A DNA stretch of 26,174 bases, from NCBI GenBank assembly GCA_001179505.1, contig CDMY01000565.1, positions 20,891-47,064 on the forward strand, written 5' to 3'. Below are positions 21,165 through 26,174 of this stretch, one piece after another. A program made the translations under genes and the position numbers. The notes beneath the pieces were generated by a model. The model saw nothing but the letters and a program-made list of their open reading frames with translations, ran no database searches and was not told the origin of the DNA. This stretch comes from Vitrella brassicaformis (taxonomy: Eukaryota; Sar; Vitrellaceae). How positions within the stretch are numbered: the first letter of the stretch is position 1; every line of letters starts with the position of its first letter.

Positions 21165-21934
21165 TGGATACTCACTTAGGTAGATAGAGGGATGGATGGA
21201 TGGATTCACTTGGGTGTGATACGATTCGTGTTCGTGTGCTTGGCTTGTATGGTGTGAGTGTGCGTCTGTGTACGGCCCGGCACGCGTATGTGTGTATGTA
21301 TGTGTAGATATCTAATCTAGAGCATGCACGTGTGTGTGTGTGTGAGTGAGTGAGTGAGTGAACCGCAGTGAATGAATTGCGCTCTCAATCGGTATGTCTT
21401 CTGAGTGTCTGTATATCGTGCCCACAACAACAGCCAGCCATTCAGCAAGACGAACACACACACACATCCCGTGTTTCTCTGTCCCCGACCCACCCACACA
21501 CCGCCGATCTGGTCGGCCACTGCACATGAATGAATGAGTGGCGACAATCGGACAGAGGGGAGGACAGCAGCCAGACAGACAGACAGACAGACAGAAAGGT
21601 ACGGGCGAGCCAGACGAAGGTACACTCTGGTGTGAGCAGACAGGCGGACATTAGCAAGAGGCATAGCTATCGATCGCATCCATCAGCCAGCACCACACCA
21701 CACACCACACACCACGAGAGGAAGTCCCCGCCCCCTATATCTACCGTCGGCGCCTTCATGCAGCGACTGTACCAGAGAGAAGGTGTCGGGCTGATGGCTC
21801 CAATGTCAACACCGCCGTCCAGCCTGACACGCACACGCACACGGATAGAATGACACCATGGTGTACACCACACCGTGTGTGTGTGCTTCATCTGCTCGTG
21901 TCAGTCGTCTTTGATACAAACATACCTCAGCTGT
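21165..21934. other. Convergent intergenic region, no gene supported
   Basis: This lies between the 3' ends of the XMAP215 gene (plus) and the 546-aa gene (minus), so both 3' UTRs should be here. It contains GTGA tetranucleotide repeats (about 21341-21360), CAGA repeats (about 21572-21595) and CA/TG tracts. A plus frame at 21530-21853 stays open for 107 codons, but it is CAGA-repeat and Thr/Arg-rich sequence without a family signature, so it is not called. Confidence 0.5.
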
Positions 21935-24247
21935 CTATCGGTCGAAGACCGTGGCTGAGATGACAGCCCCCAGCACCGCACGGGCCAGCCGAGTCGTCTC
22001 TGGGAAGCGGTCCTTGAAGGCACCAAACTTATGCACACCAGACGCAACCGACTCGAAAGTATTGACCTCCACCACCACTGCAACCAAATGACAGGAGAGG
22101 ACAGCAGATGAGAGGCATTGCACCATTCACTAGCTGGGCTTGGGCTGACCAATGTTGTTCGGGGCGGGGAGGCTCCCCGAGATGCTAATCCACGCAACGA
22201 ATGAGTGGCGGGCGTCTGTCAGGACGAGACGACGACAACCTACGCAGTGAATGGGGCGGTATGATGTCGTGGTGATGCATCCCTCCACTGGTGTGTGGGG
22301 CGACTGTCTCAGCAGGGTGTCCAACCGACCGTTGTCAGCATGCCTGACCAGTAAGTAAAGACAGACACACAAACAATCACTCCCGTGTCGCGACAATGCC
22401 CATACAGACTGATGCCCCACCTCGCCTGTCGACGTCACGTCTATGGGTTCTCCTGAAACGCTGGACGTGGTGAGTCCTGTCGAAGTGGTCGAGGATGATG
22501 TGTTTGACGAACGACGACACGGATGGGTCGTCGACAGGAGCAAACAGCTGCGGCTGCCATCCCCGGCCCGAATGCGTGATCCATCTGCGGACGGGCGGGT
22601 CATGTGGCTGTCGGTGCTGCTGGTAGGTCTGGCGGGTCGGGTTGATGGTCAGCTCGTAGCCGGCCTCGTCTTTGATGGCCCGCAGTGTGGTGCACGGGAA
22701 CAGCTGGAGGGTCACGCCGTCGCCGGAGTCGATGTGGGGGCCGACCATCCTGAGCTGAGCCAACACACGGGGAGCGGACAAATACGCCTGCACACACGAC
22801 ACACCATACGCCCATTGAGAGCCATCCTTTCTCTCCCTCCCTCCCTCGCTCCCTCGGTTGGCTTACCGTCTGGTTTGGGTATTGATGCAGATCGTCAGCG
22901 GTGAGCCTCACCGGCAGCTGGCAGTTGCCGCACTGGTTCGCCAGCTCAATCACCTCGCCCATCGGACTCCAGCCGCCCGCCTCCGTCACGCACAGCGCCG
23001 CCAGCAGGTCACCCACGCCCATCTGCTGCTGATCGAATGTCAGCAGCTGCACTACACGCCCATTCACCGTCCGCCACAGCCCGGCCTGTGTGCTGACTTC
23101 ACGGCCCAGCCGCTGCCGCAGCTGAGGCGCTCCGAAGAGGCCCCTGGCCCAGCTGCATGTCTTCCTCAGACGCAGCACATCCCGCAGCAGAAAATCGCTG
23201 CCGCGGTGGGCGCAGACGTACCACACCGGATGCTGCTGCTGCTGCTGGGTGTGCTGGCTGGGGGCCGTCAGATCTGCCGACAGGGAGCTGCCGCCCCCCT
23301 GGTGCTGTTGCTGTGACTCTGCCGCACCCATCGAACCACCTGCAGGCACCACACAGCACAGGACGGTATGACGAGATGCAATCAACCGACAGCAGCCGGT
23401 GGTTTGCGTACCTCCACTGTGTCCACCACGAGCAGCAGCAGCAGCAGCAGGGTCGATGTCTACGCGTCTACGCTTCTTGGCGCTGCCGTCATCAGCAGGC
23501 ACCTGAACAGCGAAATACATCAATGACTTTGTGTGTCTGTGTGGGTGTGGACCTGTGCGTACCCCGTTGCTATGCTGTCTGTTGCTGTCGGTCTCATTCG
23601 GTCCCGCAGCACCGCCCGCCCCCCACTGAGCCGCCCCGCCGTCGACATCCATTCGCTGACATAAACACACACAGACACAGACACACAGAGGAATGACCGA
23701 CTTGTGTGTGCCATCCAGTGGTCGGTGGAGCCTTACGCGTCTGTTGTGGTTAGTAGACGTCTGTGTCAGCTCACTGCTGAGGGCCGAGTGGGCGTCGGCG
23801 AGGTTCGTCAGAAGACCCAGCAGCCGGCGGCCAGCCGCCGACGCAGAAACCTGTCAACGGCAACAAACACGTGAGAGAGAGATGCGAAAGACATCTTTGT
23901 TTGACATTCCTTTTGCAGGCGGACCTGTGTGTAGTTGTGTTGACTGCGTTGGATCAGCTCCCTCGCCCGCCGAGCCGGCGCGGCCATCTCACATGCGATC
24001 TGAAGGCAAACAAACCGGCAGGCAGCACAAAGAATGATTGATTGGTGTGTCTAGCGCCTCCCTCCCTCCCTCCCTCACCGATTGGATGTGTTCTATGACG
24101 TCTCGCAAGCTATCGTCCGACAAGTCGCCCCGCCCACCTGCACCACACACGCCATCACCACACATATACAAGACATCTGTGGGTTCATTGTGTGCGTCAT
24201 CATCGCCCACCTCTCGAGGGAGCCGGAGCGCCGTGGCTACTGTCCAT
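21935..24247 (-). CDS. Unknown 546-aa protein with nuclear localisation-like motif
   Basis: Ten phase-consistent exons, 1641 nt: 24247-24211, 24137-24079, 23999-23925, 23850-23737, 23655-23563, 23502-23412, 23339-22867, 22787-22426, 22343-22150, 22077-21935 (TAG). The start ATG 24247 is the only one giving phase with exon 2 (MDSSHGAPAPSRGG). The N-terminal ~95 residues look helical (DSLRDVIEHIQSIACEM, GRRLLGLLTNLADAHSAL). A linker holds the basic cluster KKRRRV (135-140) and alanine and glutamine runs. The main globular part begins near HPVWYVCAHRGSDFLL; DFLLRDVLRLRKTCSWA is loosely F-box-like but too weak to call. The last exons read VGCRRLVLTDARHSFVAWIS and VVVEVNTFESVASGVHKF. The intron 22425-22344 requires a GC donor (AG|GCGAGG). 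No function is assigned. Confidence 0.75.
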
Positions 24248-24486
24248 CTGACCAACGCGAGCCGTCCGGGCGCTATCCGCCGCACCCAAAACCCCCAAGT
24301 CAGACCGTCACCATCAGACCTGACAGCACACACGCCACACAGCCACGCAGGGAGGGAAGAGAATGTGTTGACCTGCCTCAGTGCCCTCGCTGATGAATGG
24401 CGCGTCGGCTCAGTGAGTGAATGAATGAATGGAGAGGTCTCACCGATGACGACGTCAGGAGGAAGTGTGGCGGAAAGCGCATTGCT
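24248..24486. promoter_or_regulatory. Divergent promoter region between the 546-aa gene and the small plus-strand gene
   Basis: The two proposed ATG codons (24247 minus, 24487 plus) face away from each other across 239 bp. There is an ATGA/ATGAATGA repeat near 24415-24430. No recognisable core promoter element is seen; the role is inferred from orientation and depends on the small plus-strand gene being real. Confidence 0.35.
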
Positions 24487-24927
24487 ATGGCTGCTGTTGT
24501 TTACTTACGCGTTGTCTCGATTGCGACTTCCTGCGTGCAGAGCCTTCTGGACAGACATACGGTTGAAACCAACCTGAAGGGCAAGTAAGCACTTGAATCG
24601 TCTGGAGAATCAGTGGCGTCGTGTGATTCTCTCTGTCGGTCTGTCTGTCCTTCGTGTGTTTGCTTCACTACAACCAGCAGCAGCGGTTTCAGGGAGCACA
24701 GCCCCTGAAACCGCTGGCGAGCACAGATTTGAGGGAAAACGTCGCTTTTCGTCACTGCAGTAAGAGGTCGCGTGCCTTCCTGCACGCACTCAAGAACCTC
24801 CCGCAGCAGTGACGATGGTGCGGCTGCTCTGCCCTGGCGGCCCCTGTGGATGAATGGCCTCCACAGTGCCGAGCTGGCTGAGATTGAGGCGAAGGTACGA
24901 GCTGCTGCTTGGCGACATCAAGAATGA
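24487..24927 (+). CDS. Tentative small three-exon gene, 68-aa protein of unknown function
   Basis: ATG 24487 opens MAAVVYLRVVSIATSC and continues SLLDRHTVETNLKG to a GTAAGC donor at 24585. Exon 2 (24761-24808) reads NKRSRAFLHALKNLPQ. A GTGACG donor and a CAG acceptor 58 bp later lead to exon 3 (24867-24927), AELAEIEAKVRAAAWRHQE then TGA. All junctions keep frame. Without the second splice, exon 2 reads straight into a TGA at 24810-24812 (49 aa). The hydrophobic, Arg-containing N-terminus could be an organelle-targeting or membrane segment, but this is a guess. Other frames around 24810-25010 are also open on both strands, so exon 3 is the weakest part. No family is recognised. Confidence 0.4.
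24681..24716 (+). other. Perfect 14-bp inverted repeat (hairpin) in an intron
   Basis: CAGCGGTTTCAGGG at 24681-24694 is followed after eight bases by its exact reverse complement at 24703-24716. It lies in the proposed first intron (24585-24760) of the small gene. Its GC-rich stem would fold stably in RNA from either strand. It could be a structured RNA element or a chance or mobile-element remnant; no known RNA family is recognised. Confidence 0.7.
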
Positions 24928-25446
24928 GCTTTTCAACGTCAGGGGAGCACAGAGGTTTCATTGTTCCTATGCAGTCGCAGTCAGTCCACTGTGCTGTACA
25001 AAGAGCTCCCACACAGACAGCTAAGCTTGGCCGGCCACTGAGGGGACACTCTAATTAATTAAACACACCACACCATCGGGCACACACAGCCACCGACCAG
25101 ACCAAGCCACTTTCACACCAAGCCAAAGGCAACCAACGACAGCACCAAACAAACAAACAGACAGACAGACAGGCAGCCAGCCGAAATACCAAAAAGATAT
25201 GCACCACACGCACTCATGGACGCATTTCCCGCAACACAAACGCCCCCTCCCCACACACATGTGCGCCAGTCTGTCGAGAAAAAGTCAGCAAGCACGTGGC
25301 TCATCAGCCGCCCTCTCGGCCATTGGGTGACCTCTGGTGAGAGCAGCATCACGCAGCGACGCGCTCACGCCTCATTGCTCGCAGACAGGATGCACACGGG
25401 AGGAAGAGAGAGGGGTCGGCGGTTGGGCCGTCATCCATCTATCTGT
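24928..25446. other. Intergenic region holding the SelW 3' UTR; no gene supported
   Basis: Downstream (minus strand) of the selenoprotein W stop codon, so a SECIS element is expected somewhere in this stretch. By eye I could not identify a convincing one. The region also holds a CAGA repeat (about 25158-25171), an AT-rich TAATTAATTAA motif (25052-25062), and open frames that look like shadows. Transcripts of the small plus-strand gene would also end here. Confidence 0.45.
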
Positions 25447-26026
25447 CTAGCCCTTGCTGACTCTGATCCTTTCGGCGATCTTGGCGAAGACGGCCTCCTG
25501 CTGGTCTGGGTTGTCGTGCAGGAAGCCGTGGCCCTTGGTCTTCTTGGAATGAACCTGCCGCAGACCACACCACACATGGAGTATCCATAGCCACACTGCA
25601 CGTGGCTCTTACGAGTTGGCCGTCGACTGTGATCTCGAAGTTGCCCGTTGCCCCCAGGTCCTGCATGACGCACACACACAGGACAAGAGGCTTGACATGA
25701 TCACATGTGTATTGCGTGTCGTCCTCCTGACTGACCATGTTTCCCTCTATGGCCAAATCCGCATCTGGAAACCTGCCCAAGAGAAGGGCTTTCGCCGCCT
25801 GCGGAAACAAGCACACACACACACACAGGAAAGCAGCAGCAACACGTCGCCCATGCCCTGTGCTGCCTCAGCCTGCGACTCAGCTGACTTCAAACTTGGG
25901 CTTGTATCCTCAGGCCCCTGCAGGCAGCCACACACAGAGGTCACAGCTGTGCAGCCACGTGTGACAGCCTTGTCATTCATTCTTCCGTCGCTTACCGCAG
26001 AACTGAATGGCGACTTGCACCGGCAT
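25447..26026 (-). CDS. SELENOW: Selenoprotein W (Rdx family thioredoxin-like), selenocysteine encoded by TGA
   Basis: Five exons, 279 nt, phase-consistent: 26026-25996, 25917-25889, 25798-25736, 25660-25613, 25554-25447 (TAG), giving 92 aa, close to the ~87 aa of animal SelW. The protein starts MPVQVAIQFCG and continues A-U-GYKPKFE, so TGA 25912-25910 falls exactly at the Sec position of the family CxxU motif; frame and homology resume after it. Then RFPDADLAIEGN, TGNFEITVDGQLVHSKKTKG and EAVFAKIAERIRVSKG match the Rdx fold (beta-alpha-beta-beta-beta-alpha). SelW proteins are small cytosolic redox proteins linked to glutathione and thiol oxidation. Introns are canonical GT-AG (donors GTAAGC, GTCAGC, GTCAGT, GTAAGA). 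A SECIS hairpin should follow the stop but was not recognised by eye. Automatic annotation would probably truncate or drop this gene. Confidence 0.88.
25910..25912 (-). other. Selenocysteine (TGA) codon of SelW
   Basis: On the minus strand the 29-nt exon reads GG GCC TGA GGA TAC AAG, in frame with the upstream Cys-Gly codons. The TGA is flanked on both sides by conserved SelW residues (C-G-A before, G-Y-K after), which is the standard argument for Sec rather than stop. Confidence 0.82.
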
Positions 26027-26160
26027 CCTGCGAAGGGCCGAGGCGAAGAGAATGGCGAGGCCAAGGAGACGAATCGTGTGACACTGACGCTGGGAACTCG
26101 AGAGGCTCCCCTCCTGCTTTCTCTCCTGCTCTGGTGCGAGCTTACACAGAGAGGGAGGGA

Positions 26161-26174
26161 GGGGGGGGGGGGGG
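26161..26174. repeat. Terminal G homopolymer
   Basis: The window ends in fourteen G residues after a GGGA/GAGG-rich stretch. This is probably the edge of an assembled contig or a gap boundary, not a functional element. Confidence 0.8.

Noticed and set aside
21530-21853. A 107-codon plus-strand frame.
   Set aside because: The first half translates CAGA repeats, the rest is Thr/Arg-rich, and there is no supporting splice or family evidence.
22443-23316. Two plus-strand open frames of about 150 codons.
   Set aside because: They are antisense shadows of exons 7 and 8 of the 546-aa gene, which has phase-consistent splice sites on the minus strand.
24752-25012. Minus-strand frame with a plausible piece (SPDVEKLILDVAKQQL).
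   Set aside because: It overlaps exon-like sequence of the plus-strand small gene and has no partner exons; kept only as an uncertainty for that model.
25345-25380. Possible SECIS for SelW: on the minus strand an ATGA and a TGAT flanked by GAGC and GCTC complements.
   Set aside because: The span between the two motifs is only about 20 nt, the inner helix is short and there is no apical AA. It does not meet the SECIS pattern, so it was not annotated.

Overview
This is intron-dense, GC-rich nuclear DNA of a protist, not bacterial or viral sequence. Coding segments are short and joined by GT-AG (occasionally GC-AG) introns that are packed with (TG)n, (CA)n and (GA)n tracts. The mix suggests a photosynthetic alveolate close to the chromerid Vitrella brassicaformis: very many small introns, 'TGTGTGTCAG' acceptors, a lineage-specific paralog family, a selenoprotein W and a five-TOG XMAP215 protein. 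That assignment is an inference from memory, not from a search.

Layout. (1) 2-2042 (+): 3' part of a lineage-specific family protein with two apparent -1 frameshifts. (2) 2185-3406 (-): short protein kinase-like gene that loses the C-lobe after its DLG motif. (3) 3541-4012 (-): tentative small two-exon gene. (4) 4553-9391 (-): 15-exon gene for a 1165-aa protein, a fatty acyl-AMP ligase (FAAL/DIP2)-like adenylation domain with degraded catalytic motifs plus a ~450-aa C-terminal region I do not recognise. (5) 9571-21164 (+): 46-exon gene for a ~2503-aa XMAP215/ch-TOG/MOR1 microtubule polymerase; its five TOG domains can be followed through the exons. It is head-to-head with the FAAL-like gene, only 179 bp apart. 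(6) 21935-24247 (-): 10-exon gene for a 546-aa protein of unknown function with a basic nuclear localisation-like motif. (7) 24487-24927 (+): tentative three-exon gene for a 68-aa protein, head-to-head with the previous gene. (8) 25447-26026 (-): five-exon selenoprotein W whose in-frame TGA sits in a Cys-Gly-Ala-Sec motif.

The exon models were built by hand, checking reading phase across each junction. The FAAL-like, XMAP215, 546-aa and SelW models keep frame through every junction and give whole-codon totals. The genes do not look like one pathway; this is ordinary eukaryotic gene order with divergent pairs. The most unusual signals are the selenocysteine codon on a 29-nt exon, the degraded FAAL-like protein, five GC-AG introns that share an AG|GC donor, and introns with CA-rich 5' and TG-rich 3' ends that could pair with each other. 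No tRNA, rRNA, CRISPR array or intact mobile element was seen.
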